Source of the DNA: Sulfitobacter sp.
Lineage (GTDB): Bacteria > Pseudomonadota > Alphaproteobacteria > Rhodobacterales > Rhodobacteraceae
NCBI GenBank assembly: GCA_024636395.1
Contig: JAGXHD010000246.1
Span: 1-35,110 of the forward strand
Length of the DNA stretch: 35,110 bases
Reading direction: 5' to 3'
In this document: in pieces, positions 15,587-22,198 of the stretch
Layout of the letters: each line of letters starts with the position of its first letter
How positions within the stretch are numbered: the stretch's first letter is position 1
Position numbers and translations under genes: made by a program
Notes under the pieces: model-generated
Database searches by the model: none
What the model saw: the letters and a program-made list of their open reading frames with translations, nothing else
What the model was told of the DNA's origin: nothing

Positions 15587-16491
15587 CCACGACGCACGAA
15601 GCGGACGAGGACGAACGTAATCAGAATATCCTGATCTACATCAACGGGGCGCTGAAGCCGCGCGCGGAGGCGACCGTCTCGGTCTACGACAGTGGCTTTC
15701 TTTTGGGTGACGGGATGTGGGAGGGAATGAGGCTCTATAATGGGGTTTGGGCGTTTTTCGACGAGCATATGGACAGGTTCTTCAATTCCTGCAAAGCGGT
15801 CTCGCTCGATGTGGGAATGGACAAGGCGGGCATTGCCGAGGCCCTGCAGCTGACTGCGCAAGCCAACGGGATGACTGACGATGTCCATTGCCGTTTGATG
15901 CTGACGCGAGGTGTGAAGGTCAAGCCGTTTCAGCATCCTTCGCTGTCGCGCAGCGGGCCGACGCTTGTGATTATCATGGAGCACTCAAAGCCCGTGGAGA
16001 AGCTCGCCTCTCAGGGCATCCGCCTTGCGACGGTCCCGCAAGTGCGCGGCCTTCCGATGGCGCAGGATGCCAAATACAACAGCCATTCCAAGCTCAACTG
16101 CGTGATCGCGTGTTTGCAGGCGGAGCAGGCGGGCGCGGACGAGGCGCTGATGCTCGATCCACATGGCTTTGTGAACACCACCAATGCCTGCAATTTTTTC
16201 ATCGTACGGCGCGGGGAGGTTTGGACCTCGACCGGTGACTATTGCTTGAACGGGGTCACGCGGCAGAAGGTGATTGATCTGTGCCGGGCAGACGGGATCC
16301 CGGTCTTTGAGCGGAACTACTCCCTCTATGAGGCTTACGGCGCAGACGAGGCCTTCCTAACCGGCACTTTCGGCGCGCAAACACGGGTGTCGGAGATTGA
16401 CGGCAAGCCCATCGGCGATGGCACTTACGGCGTGACGGACCGGATCAGGCAGCTCTACAAGCAGGCGATTGCCGAAAATATCGCGCGCTAG
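15583..16491 (+). CDS. Class IV PLP aminotransferase (BCAT/D-amino-acid aminotransferase fold)
   Basis: 302 residues. The fold-type IV features are 'ALKPRAEATVSVYDSGFLLGDGMWEGMRLYNG' near the N-terminus, Lys170 in KYNSHSKLN as the PLP Schiff-base lysine, and 'GDYCLNGVTRQKVIDLCR' binding the cofactor phosphate. The place where most members have a Glu that contacts the PLP ring nitrogen (V-T-E pattern) here reads GFVNTTNACNFF, so the Glu position is Thr199. The enzyme may therefore have different chemistry or a lyase-like role. Specificity is unknown: branched-chain, D-amino-acid and aminodeoxychorismate-lyase-type activities all occur in the fold. It is translationally coupled to pncB (ATGA). 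Its stop shares CTAG with the convergent sitD. Confidence 0.82.
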   Translation: MTTTHEADEDERNQNILIYINGALKPRAEATVSVYDSGFLLGDGMWEGMRLYNGVWAFFDEHMDRFFNSCKAVSLDVGMDKAGIAEALQLTAQANGMTDDVHCRLMLTRGVKVKPFQHPSLSRSGPTLVIIMEHSKPVEKLASQGIRLATVPQVRGLPMAQDAKYNSHSKLNCVIACLQAEQAGADEALMLDPHGFVNTTNACNFFIVRRGEVWTSTGDYCLNGVTRQKVIDLCRADGIPVFERNYSLYEAYGADEAFLTGTFGAQTRVSEIDGKPIGDGTYGVTDRIRQLYKQAIAENIAR

Positions 16492-17330
16492 CTTTTTGCC
16501 TTGCGCGCTGATGTACGGCGGGTGGCTAGGTTCGAGCGGATAAATGCTGCGATGAAGATCGCGGTCAGGATCAGGATGATCGTCGGTGCGGGTGCGCTGT
16601 CGAGGAAAAAGCTCGCATAGACACCCAGAACACCCGAAATCATCGTCACACTTACAGCAATGGGCAACATGCGTGAGAATTGCTGAGTCAGTAAAAACGC
16701 GATTGCACCGGGCGCGATGAGCAGGCCAATCGACAGGATGATGCCCACTGCCGAAAGCGTCGCCACGATCGTGAGGGAGATCAGCGCCAGCAACCCGTAG
16801 TGCAGCCAGCCTACCCGAAGGCCCACCGCCTGCGCCTGCACCGGATCGAAGGCATGCAGCATCAGATCACGCCGTTTGGCGAGCAACACTGCCGCCACGA
16901 AGAGCGAGATCAGGCCCGCTGTCCACAGATCCGCGGCACCCACGCCCAACATATTGCCGAACAGAATATGATCGAGGTGCATCTCCGTGCTGATCTTGGT
17001 GTACATCACAATGCCGAAGCCGAACATGCCGGAAAAGACGATACCCATGACAGTATCTTGCTTGATGCGACTGTTCTCCGCGAGAAATCCGGTTGCCAGC
17101 GCGCAGAACATGCCCGCACAGAACGCTCCGATGATAAGCGGAATACCGAACACATAGGCCGCCACCACACCGGGCAAAACCGCATGGCTGATTGCATCGC
17201 CCATAAGCGACCAGCCTTTAAGGACGAGATAGCACGACAGAAGGCTGGTTGGCACGGCGATCATGAGCATGATGACAAAGGCATTCTGCATGAATGCGAA
17301 CTGGAAAGGCTGGAGCAGCGTGTCCATCAT
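16488..17330 (-). CDS. sitD: Manganese/iron ABC transporter permease (SitD-like)
   Basis: 280 residues, from the ATG at 17330 that overlaps the upstream stop (ATGA). It is an ABC-3 family permease with eight or so hydrophobic segments. The motif 'CYLVLKGWSLMGDAISHAVLPGVVAAY' is typical of metal-chelate permeases, and 'LLIAPGAIAFLL' near residue 210 is the conserved late helix. It pairs with sitC to form the membrane channel. It is the last gene of a four-gene operon. Its tail is basic (RRTSARKAKS). No terminator follows; the stop codon overlaps that of the convergent aminotransferase gene. Confidence 0.88.
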   Translation of the reverse strand: MMDTLLQPFQFAFMQNAFVIMLMIAVPTSLLSCYLVLKGWSLMGDAISHAVLPGVVAAYVFGIPLIIGAFCAGMFCALATGFLAENSRIKQDTVMGIVFSGMFGFGIVMYTKISTEMHLDHILFGNMLGVGAADLWTAGLISLFVAAVLLAKRRDLMLHAFDPVQAQAVGLRVGWLHYGLLALISLTIVATLSAVGIILSIGLLIAPGAIAFLLTQQFSRMLPIAVSVTMISGVLGVYASFFLDSAPAPTIILILTAIFIAAFIRSNLATRRTSARKAKS

Positions 17331-18181
17331 GGCAGCAGCGCCTCCCGCGCTTTGCGCCGCGCGGCGAGATAACCATGTTTTGGCGCAAACACGAAAGCGG
17401 TAAGGAAAATGAGGGTTTGCAGGCTGACAATGATACCGCCTGTCGCGCCGTCGACGAAAAAGCTCAGATAGGCGCCAAGAAACGAAGTAACTGCGCCGAT
17501 GCTGACGCTCATCACCAAGAGGCGGGGGAAGCGGTCCGTCAAAAGATAAGCCGTGGCGCCCGGTGTGACCACCATTGCGATCACCAGAAAGGCCCCGACC
17601 GTTTGCAGTGCCGCCACGCAGGACGCCGAGAGCAGCATGAAGAAAACCACCTTTAGCAGATCGGGCTTCAGCCCGATGGAGCGGGCGTGGCTCTCGTCGA
17701 AAAACGTGACCATCAGATCCTTCCACTTCGCCAGCAGGATCGCCAGCGTCACGAACCCGATGATCGCAAGCTGCACCGTATCGGAGGGCGTGATGGCGAG
17801 GATATTGCCCATCGTAATGGTCTGAACAGAGACTGATGTTGGTGATAGTGACACCATGAAAAGTCCCAGCCCGAAGAAGGACGTGAAGATCAGACCGATG
17901 ATCGTATCCTCCTTAAGTCCGGAGCGCTGGTTGAGAAACAGCATTGCCCCCGCCGCGAGGCCGCCTGCGGCAAACGCCCCCAAGGCAAAAGGCAGGCCGA
18001 GCATATAAGCCCCCGCAACACCGGGTACGATGGAGTGGCTCAGCGCATCGCCGATCAGCGACCATCCCTTAAGCATAAGATAGGCGGACAGAAAGGCACA
18101 GACACCGCCGACAAGCGCACTTACCCACATCGCGTTGAACATGTATCCATAGGAGAACGGCTGCAAAAGCGTCTCTATCAT
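17327..18181 (-). CDS. sitC: Manganese/iron ABC transporter permease (SitC-like)
   Basis: 284 residues, ABC-3 family, clearly paralogous to the sitD product: 'AYLMLKGWSLIGDALSHSIVPGVAGAY' matches the same motif there, and 'VVTPGATAYLL' matches the late helix. 'SYGYMFNAMWVSALVGGVCAFLS' is the first membrane segment. Start and stop overlap the neighbouring genes by four bases each, so the whole operon is translationally coupled. Two permease genes, rather than the single one of ZnuABC systems, point to a Sit/Mnt/Tro-type manganese or iron importer. Confidence 0.88.
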   Translation of the reverse strand: MIETLLQPFSYGYMFNAMWVSALVGGVCAFLSAYLMLKGWSLIGDALSHSIVPGVAGAYMLGLPFALGAFAAGGLAAGAMLFLNQRSGLKEDTIIGLIFTSFFGLGLFMVSLSPTSVSVQTITMGNILAITPSDTVQLAIIGFVTLAILLAKWKDLMVTFFDESHARSIGLKPDLLKVVFFMLLSASCVAALQTVGAFLVIAMVVTPGATAYLLTDRFPRLLVMSVSIGAVTSFLGAYLSFFVDGATGGIIVSLQTLIFLTAFVFAPKHGYLAARRKAREALLP

Positions 18182-19026
18182 TCGGCTTTCTCACGATCTG
18201 TCTCGTCCGCATAGACGACGAAGGGGCGTTCGTCGTCGGTGATGACGCGGATCGAGCGTGCATCGTCGTCATCATGCAGGTCCGAGCCGCCGATTACAAA
18301 GTGGCGCAGGACGCCGCCGAACGCGAGCTCCAGATTCTCGTGGGTGAAGGTTTGCTGTGTCGTGCCGTAGGCGATCACAGTCTCTTTCACCAAAATGGTA
18401 CGGTCACAAAACTCTGGTACAGACCCTAGATTGTGGGTTGAGACCAGCATCACGCGCCCCTCGTCACGCATCTCGCGCAGCAGGTCGATGATCTGGTCCT
18501 CTGTCTGGACGTCCACACCGGTAAAAGGCTCGTCGAGGAGGATCACCCGCCCCTCTTGGGCAAGCGCACGGGCGAGAAACACACGCTTGCGCTGTCCTCC
18601 CGACAACTCGCCGATCTGACGATGCCGGAACTCGGCCATGTTCACCCGCTCGAGCGCCGCTGTCACGGCTTTATGATCAGCCTTCGCCGGATGGCGGAAA
18701 AACCCCATGTGCCCATATCGTCCCATCATCACGACGTCCTCGACGAGCACGGGAAAAGACCAATCGACCTCTTCGGATTGCGGCACATAGGCGACGATAT
18801 TTTGCTTGAGCGCCTGCTTGACTGGCATTCCGAGGACCGAAATCTCGCCTTTGGCTGCTGGCACGAAGCCCATAATCGCCTTGAACAGGGTCGATTTACC
18901 GGCCCCGTTGACGCCGACGAGGGCCGTGATGGTCCCTGTGGGGATTTCGAATGTCGCATTGCGCAGCGCGGTATGCCCGTTTCGGTACGTGACTGTTACA
19001 TCACGAGCGCGGATTCCTTCGCTCAT
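18178..19026 (-). CDS. sitB: Manganese/iron ABC transporter ATP-binding protein (SitB-like)
   Basis: 282 residues. Walker A is GVNGAGKST (about 38-46), the signature is LSGGQRKR and Walker B is VILLDEPFTGVD; 'VSTHNLGSVPEFCD' contains the switch histidine. The Q-loop 'AYVPQSEEVDWSFP' with the W-S-F-P run is typical of metal-chelate ABC ATPases. The last 30 residues are acidic (HDDDDARS...DDERPF). The ATG overlaps the sitA stop as ATGA. It energises import through SitC and SitD. Confidence 0.9.
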   Translation of the reverse strand: MSEGIRARDVTVTYRNGHTALRNATFEIPTGTITALVGVNGAGKSTLFKAIMGFVPAAKGEISVLGMPVKQALKQNIVAYVPQSEEVDWSFPVLVEDVVMMGRYGHMGFFRHPAKADHKAVTAALERVNMAEFRHRQIGELSGGQRKRVFLARALAQEGRVILLDEPFTGVDVQTEDQIIDLLREMRDEGRVMLVSTHNLGSVPEFCDRTILVKETVIAYGTTQQTFTHENLELAFGGVLRHFVIGGSDLHDDDDARSIRVITDDERPFVVYADETDREKAE

Positions 19027-19916
19027 TCAGTCAGGCCCCGCAGGATCGTCTCTGACGTCACCGTCAGTAGATCGAGATAGGTCGGCACTGGCCCATCCGC
19101 TTCTGTCAAACTATCGACATAGAGGACACCGCCGTACCGCGCTCCTGTCTCGCGCGCGACCTGCTCGGCAGGAGCCTGCGATACGGTCGATTCACAGAAC
19201 ACCACAGGAATATCATTCTCGCGGATGGTATCGATCACCTTGCGAACCTGCTGGGGCGTGCCTTGCTGGTCCGCGTTCATCGGCCAGAGATAGAGCTCCT
19301 TCATGCCGAAATCACGGATCAGATAGCTGAACGCCCCTTCGCATGTGGCAAGCCACCGCTGCTCCTCGGGCACAGCCATGATCGCATCACGCAGCGGTGC
19401 GATCGCCTCGGTAATCTGCGCCTTATAGGCCTCCGCATTCATGCGGTAGATGTCGGCGTTGGCCGGGTCATGCGTCACGAAGGCATCGCGGATATTGTCG
19501 ACATATATCAGCGCTGTGCTCAGCCCCATCCACGCATGTGGATTGGGCTTTCCGTCATATTCGCCCTCTGTAATGCTCATCGGCTCGATCCCTTCGGTGA
19601 GCGTGGCGGAGGGAATGTCGCGCAGGTTTGAGAGGAACTGCTCGAACCAAAGCTCGAGATTGAGGCCGTTCCATAAGATCAGATCTGCATCCTGCGCGCG
19701 AATGATGTCGCGGGGCGTGGGCGAGTACCCATGGATTTCAGCGCCGGGTCGCGTGATGCTTTCCACGATTGCTGCATCGCCCGCCACATTCTGCGCCATG
19801 TCGGCGATGACCGTAAAGGTGGTGATGGCCTTGAATTTGTCTTGGGCGATGGCCGCCGTACCGAACAGCACCAATGCGCTGGTTGCTACGAGGGTCTTCA
19901 GGTTGCTGGTAAACAT
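19023..19916 (-). CDS. sitA: Periplasmic manganese/iron-binding protein (SitA-like, ZnuA/TroA fold)
   Basis: 297 residues from the ATG at 19916, which has GGAG nine bases upstream; a TTG five codons earlier is possible. The signal peptide MFTSNLKTLVATSALVLFGT, followed by AAIA, is cleaved before QDKFKAI. Cluster A-1 metal-site residues can be seen: His in 'GAEIHGYSPTP', His in 'KPNPHAWMGLS', Glu in 'FCESTVSQ' and Asp in 'GGVLYVDSLT'. This His/His/Glu/Asp set without a long His-rich loop fits manganese/iron rather than zinc. It is the first gene of sitABCD and is divergent from a mur-type regulator, with a Fur-like box in the gap. Confidence 0.9.
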   Translation of the reverse strand: MFTSNLKTLVATSALVLFGTAAIAQDKFKAITTFTVIADMAQNVAGDAAIVESITRPGAEIHGYSPTPRDIIRAQDADLILWNGLNLELWFEQFLSNLRDIPSATLTEGIEPMSITEGEYDGKPNPHAWMGLSTALIYVDNIRDAFVTHDPANADIYRMNAEAYKAQITEAIAPLRDAIMAVPEEQRWLATCEGAFSYLIRDFGMKELYLWPMNADQQGTPQQVRKVIDTIRENDIPVVFCESTVSQAPAEQVARETGARYGGVLYVDSLTEADGPVPTYLDLLTVTSETILRGLTE

Positions 19917-20036
19917 CCGGGTCGGCTCCAACTGGTCTCAGGTCTGAAAAATGCATATGAGAACTATTCACAACTGTAAATAAGAATGATAACGATTCTC
20001 AAAGATAGCGGTTTATGTGAATGTAGGATGCGGACG
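19917..20036. promoter_or_regulatory. sitA-mur divergent control region with a Fur/Mur-type box
   Basis: AATGATAACGATT at 19985-19997 matches the centre of the classical Fur box (AATGATAATCATT) at 11 of 13 positions, and GAAT/ATTC at its ends are symmetrical. Larger flanking inverted repeats GAGAA (near 19959) and TTCTC (near 19996) frame the interval. On the minus strand TTGAGA at the edge of the box could be a -35 for sitA, but the matching -10 is poor. Both genes would be controlled from here. The ATG at 19986 lies inside the box and is unlikely to be a start. Confidence 0.6.
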
Positions 20037-20462
20037 ATGGCGGGCGAGAGTGAGCGGACAGAAAAAATGATCACCGCACTGCGCAAAGCGGGGATCCGCG
20101 TGACGCGTCAGCGGATAGCACTTCTGGGCGTGTTGGCAGATGCCGACGATCATCCCGATGCAGCCGAACTTCATAACCGGGCCAAACGGGTCGAGCCGAC
20201 AGTATCGCTTGCAACAGTGTACCGCACGCTTTCGGCGCTGGAGGAGGAAGGGGTCGTGCACCGCCATTCCTTCGAGGGCGGTGGCGCGCGCTTCGAGACG
20301 ACCCATGAAGAGCATCATGATCATATTCTCGATGTGGAAACTGGACAGGTCATCGAATTCCAGTCCGACAAGATTGAGCAGCTTCAAGACGAGATCGCCC
20401 GCGAATTGGGTTATGAGGTGGTGCACCACCGTCTCGAGCTTTACTGCCGCAAAAAGCGCTAG
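20037..20462 (+). CDS. mur: Fur-family regulator, probably manganese-responsive Mur
   Basis: 141 residues from the ATG at 20037, which has AGGA eight bases upstream; ATGs at 20028, 20067 and 19986 are alternatives. The winged-helix DNA-binding domain (about 1-80) includes 'RVTRQRIALLGVLADADDHPDAAEL' and recognition helix 'PTVSLATVYRTLSALEEEGVV'. The metal-sensing region reads EEHHDHILDVETGQVIEF. The Cys-x-x-Cys pair that holds structural zinc in many Fur proteins is absent, as in rhizobial and rhodobacterial Mur. With Mn(II) bound, Mur represses sit/mnt genes, and divergent placement from sitABCD supports this role. I cannot exclude an iron-responsive Fur. Its TAG overlaps the convergent EamA stop (CTAG). 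Confidence 0.82.
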   Translation: MAGESERTEKMITALRKAGIRVTRQRIALLGVLADADDHPDAAELHNRAKRVEPTVSLATVYRTLSALEEEGVVHRHSFEGGGARFETTHEEHHDHILDVETGQVIEFQSDKIEQLQDEIARELGYEVVHHRLELYCRKKR

Positions 20463-21346
20463 GCCCGCTTGAGCTGTCGCTCGCGCCAGACAATCAGCAA
20501 ACCGCTAATGAGTATCAGAAGCGCGCCCGGAAACAGCTCCCGCCAAGGCGCTTCATCGAAAAACAACCAGCCTAGGGCAAAGGCCAGTGGAATGCCGAAG
20601 TAATTGAAGGGCGCCAGATTGCTCTGCTCGGCCATCCGGTAGGCCATGATGAGCAGGAGCACGGCCGACCCGCCAAACCCTCCCATAGCCATGAGCCACC
20701 AGATGTCTCCGGACTGGCTCAATGGAGTGAATCCGCCCGTAGCGAGAGCGAGCATGACCGCGCCGAGAAGGGCAACGATGCTGGAATAGAGATTGATCAG
20801 TGGGGTCGGCACGTCATCGTCCATCATGCGGGCCGTCACGCCGACGAGCGCATAGCCCACAGCGGCGCCGAGGGGCAGGAGGGCGGCCATCGAAAAACTG
20901 TCGGAGCCAGGCCGTACGATCCAGATCACCCCGATAAATCCGAGAACCACCGCGCACCAGCGGATCCAGCCGACCTTTTCGCCCAGCAGCGGCACCGCCA
21001 GCGCAACGGCGAACAGTGAATTGGCGTAGGTGATCGTGGAGGCGGTCGCAAAGGTCAGCAGCCCCAGCGACAGATAGAATGAAAACTGGGCAAATGTGAG
21101 GATCACCCCGCGCGACAGGGCGAGCCGCCATTGCCGCAGCTTCCACGGGCGTCCGTTCTCGTGCCAGCCGCGCGAGGCATAGAGCACGATCAGCGACGGG
21201 ATCAGCCCGAACATGTTGCGCCATGCCGAAAGCTCAGCAGCACTATAGCGGGGTGACAAATGCTTGATGATCAGGCCCATCCCGTCGAAAAGCGTCAGCG
21301 CGCAGAGGAGGAGGAGAATGGCCGTAAAGGTGCGATCGGTTTTCAT
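20459..21346 (-). CDS. EamA-family (drug/metabolite superfamily) transporter
   Basis: 295 residues from the ATG at 21346 (MKTDRTFTAILLLLCALTLF). Ten hydrophobic helices form two EamA repeats, the first ending near 'VLGFIGVIWIVRPGSD' and the second near 'LILISGLLIVWRERQ'. The glycine- and proline-marked ends 'LGEKVGWIRW' and 'FDEAPWRELFPGALLIL' are the conserved helix 9-10 region in each half. Such proteins usually export metabolites or amino acids; the substrate is unknown. The frame is open further upstream, but the added residues are hydrophilic and unlike the family. Confidence 0.82.
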   Translation of the reverse strand: MKTDRTFTAILLLLCALTLFDGMGLIIKHLSPRYSAAELSAWRNMFGLIPSLIVLYASRGWHENGRPWKLRQWRLALSRGVILTFAQFSFYLSLGLLTFATASTITYANSLFAVALAVPLLGEKVGWIRWCAVVLGFIGVIWIVRPGSDSFSMAALLPLGAAVGYALVGVTARMMDDDVPTPLINLYSSIVALLGAVMLALATGGFTPLSQSGDIWWLMAMGGFGGSAVLLLIMAYRMAEQSNLAPFNYFGIPLAFALGWLFFDEAPWRELFPGALLILISGLLIVWRERQLKRA

Positions 21347-21469
21347 CGGCGCATGATGTGCCTGAAATGCGCCAATGACCAGCGCACATCCGCACAACGG
21401 AGCGCGCCCAATATTCCTCGTTTTTTGAATAAACTCCGGCTCCAAGAAGTCATCCCGGACCCGCGTCTG

Positions 21470-21889
21470 CTATTCCGGATCGACCTTGCCGCGCATCGCC
21501 TTTACCTCGCCGCGCACCTTCTTGGCTTTGAGGCGCCGCTTTTTCGACCCTAATGTGGGTCTTGTCGCGATCCTGCGCTTGGGCGGTGTCAGCGCCTTCT
21601 CGATCAGTTCCTTGAGCCGCTCGCGCACCAGTTCGCGGTTGCGCGCCTGACTGCGGGTCTCGTCACATTGCAGCACCAGTGCGCCTTCGGTGGTCCAGCG
21701 CCTTCCCGCCAGCCTGCGCAAACGGTTTTTTACAGGAAGTGGAAGAGAAGGGGATGTTGCGGCTTCAAACCGCAATTCAACGGCGGATGACACCTTGTTG
21801 ACATTCTGCCCGCCGGGACCCGAGGCGCGCATGAAGCTTTCGCTAAGCTCCCAGTCCTGAATGATGATCGCGTCAGTAATATGCAGCAT
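21470..21889 (-). CDS. arfB: Alternative ribosome-rescue factor ArfB (peptidyl-tRNA hydrolase, YaeJ/ICT1 family)
   Basis: 139 residues. The catalytic loop RASGPGGQNVNKVSSAVELR carries GGQ at 26-28, which hydrolyses peptidyl-tRNA on ribosomes stalled at the 3' end of broken mRNA. The C-terminal ~40 residues are strongly basic (PPKRRIATRPTLGSKKRRLK onward), the tail that enters the empty mRNA channel and identifies ArfB rather than RF1/RF2. The ATG at 21889 (MLHITDAIII) has no Shine-Dalgarno but lies 7 bases after a good -10 element, so the message may be leaderless. In Caulobacter, ArfB backs up trans-translation. Confidence 0.92.
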   Translation of the reverse strand: MLHITDAIIIQDWELSESFMRASGPGGQNVNKVSSAVELRFEAATSPSLPLPVKNRLRRLAGRRWTTEGALVLQCDETRSQARNRELVRERLKELIEKALTPPKRRIATRPTLGSKKRRLKAKKVRGEVKAMRGKVDPE

Positions 21890-21896
21890 GGAAAAC

Positions 21897-21925
21897 AGTA
21901 TAGCGCGCAAGCCGCGCTGCCCCAA
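21897..21925 (-). promoter_or_regulatory. Probable arfB promoter giving a leaderless message
   Basis: On the minus strand TTGGGG (21925-21920) and TATACT (21902-21897) are separated by exactly 17 bases. The -10 matches the consensus at five of six positions; the -35 is weaker. The arfB ATG begins 8 bases after the -10, where transcription would start, which fits the lack of a ribosome-binding site. Confidence 0.5.
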
Positions 21926-21934
21926 GATGCGAAA

Positions 21935-21961
21935 TGGGCCACCCTGAAACAGAGCGGCCCA
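21935..21961 (-). terminator. Hairpin between the small-ORF transcript and arfB
   Basis: TGGGCC (21935-21940) and GGCCCA (21956-21961) form a 6-base stem, with a second short CTG/CAG stem inside. Read on the minus strand it is followed by only three T, so it is at best a weak terminator. A second small perfect hairpin, ATCGGT/ACCGAT with a 3-base loop, is at 21983-21997. Confidence 0.35.
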
Positions 21962-22032
21962 ATCGAATTGTAAGGAGGCGGGATCGGTTAGACCGATTGT
22001 CCACTTCGGATTTCAGTGAGCCAGGGGCTGCC

Positions 22033-22089
22033 CTAGCAAACGACCTCCAAAGCTGTTCCGACACCTCGCTCCAGTACCTTTCTTGACAC
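22033..22089 (-). CDS. Small ORF (18 codons) with an exceptionally strong ribosome-binding site
   Basis: A GTG at 22089 opens an 18-residue frame, VSRKVLERGVGTALEVVC, ending in TAG. Seven bases upstream of the start is GGAGG within AAAGGAGGTGATC (22104-22092), a 13-base perfect complement of the 16S rRNA 3' tail, at ideal spacing. Such a match is far stronger than that of any other gene in the window. I do not recognise the peptide. It could be a leader peptide, a small protein, or part of a regulatory RNA whose Shine-Dalgarno serves as a pairing site. Downstream in the same transcript CGCCTCCTT (21980-21972) could pair with the Shine-Dalgarno over nine bases. It lies between the queuosine-transporter gene and arfB, on the same strand as both. 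Confidence 0.45.
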   Translation of the reverse strand: MSRKVLERGVGTALEVVC

Positions 22090-22115
22090 TAGATCACCTC
22101 CTTTGCATTTTGTTA

Positions 22116-22141
22116 AACCTGTACAATTGTTTGCACAGGTT
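22116..22141. promoter_or_regulatory. 26-base near-perfect palindrome, candidate operator
   Basis: On the plus strand the left arm is AACCTGTACAA and the right arm is TTGCACAGGTT, with four bases between; 10 of 11 arm positions pair and the remaining one is G-T. It overlaps a weak minus-strand promoter (TTGCGA at 22154-22149, 17-base spacer, AACAAT at 22131-22126) that would drive the small ORF at 22089. It could be a repressor site or an RNA hairpin. The half-sites ACCTGT/ACAGGT also occur in lux boxes, but the spacing here is 12 rather than 8. Confidence 0.5.
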
Positions 22142-22198
22142 ATCCGGATCGCAAAGCATTTTTTGTAGTGGATTCCAGCGCGCCGGAATTTCGCCTAT

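Noticed and set aside
22092..22104. GATCACCTCCTTT, identical to the 3' end of 16S rRNA
   Set aside because: Considered as a fragment of an rRNA gene, but nothing else of 16S rRNA precedes it. On the other strand it makes sense as a perfect Shine-Dalgarno at ideal spacing before a GTG.
22116..22141. Palindrome as a chromosome dimer (dif) site or lux box
   Set aside because: The arms do not match the XerC/XerD arm pattern, and the spacing between ACCTGT and ACAGGT is 12 rather than the 8 of lux boxes.
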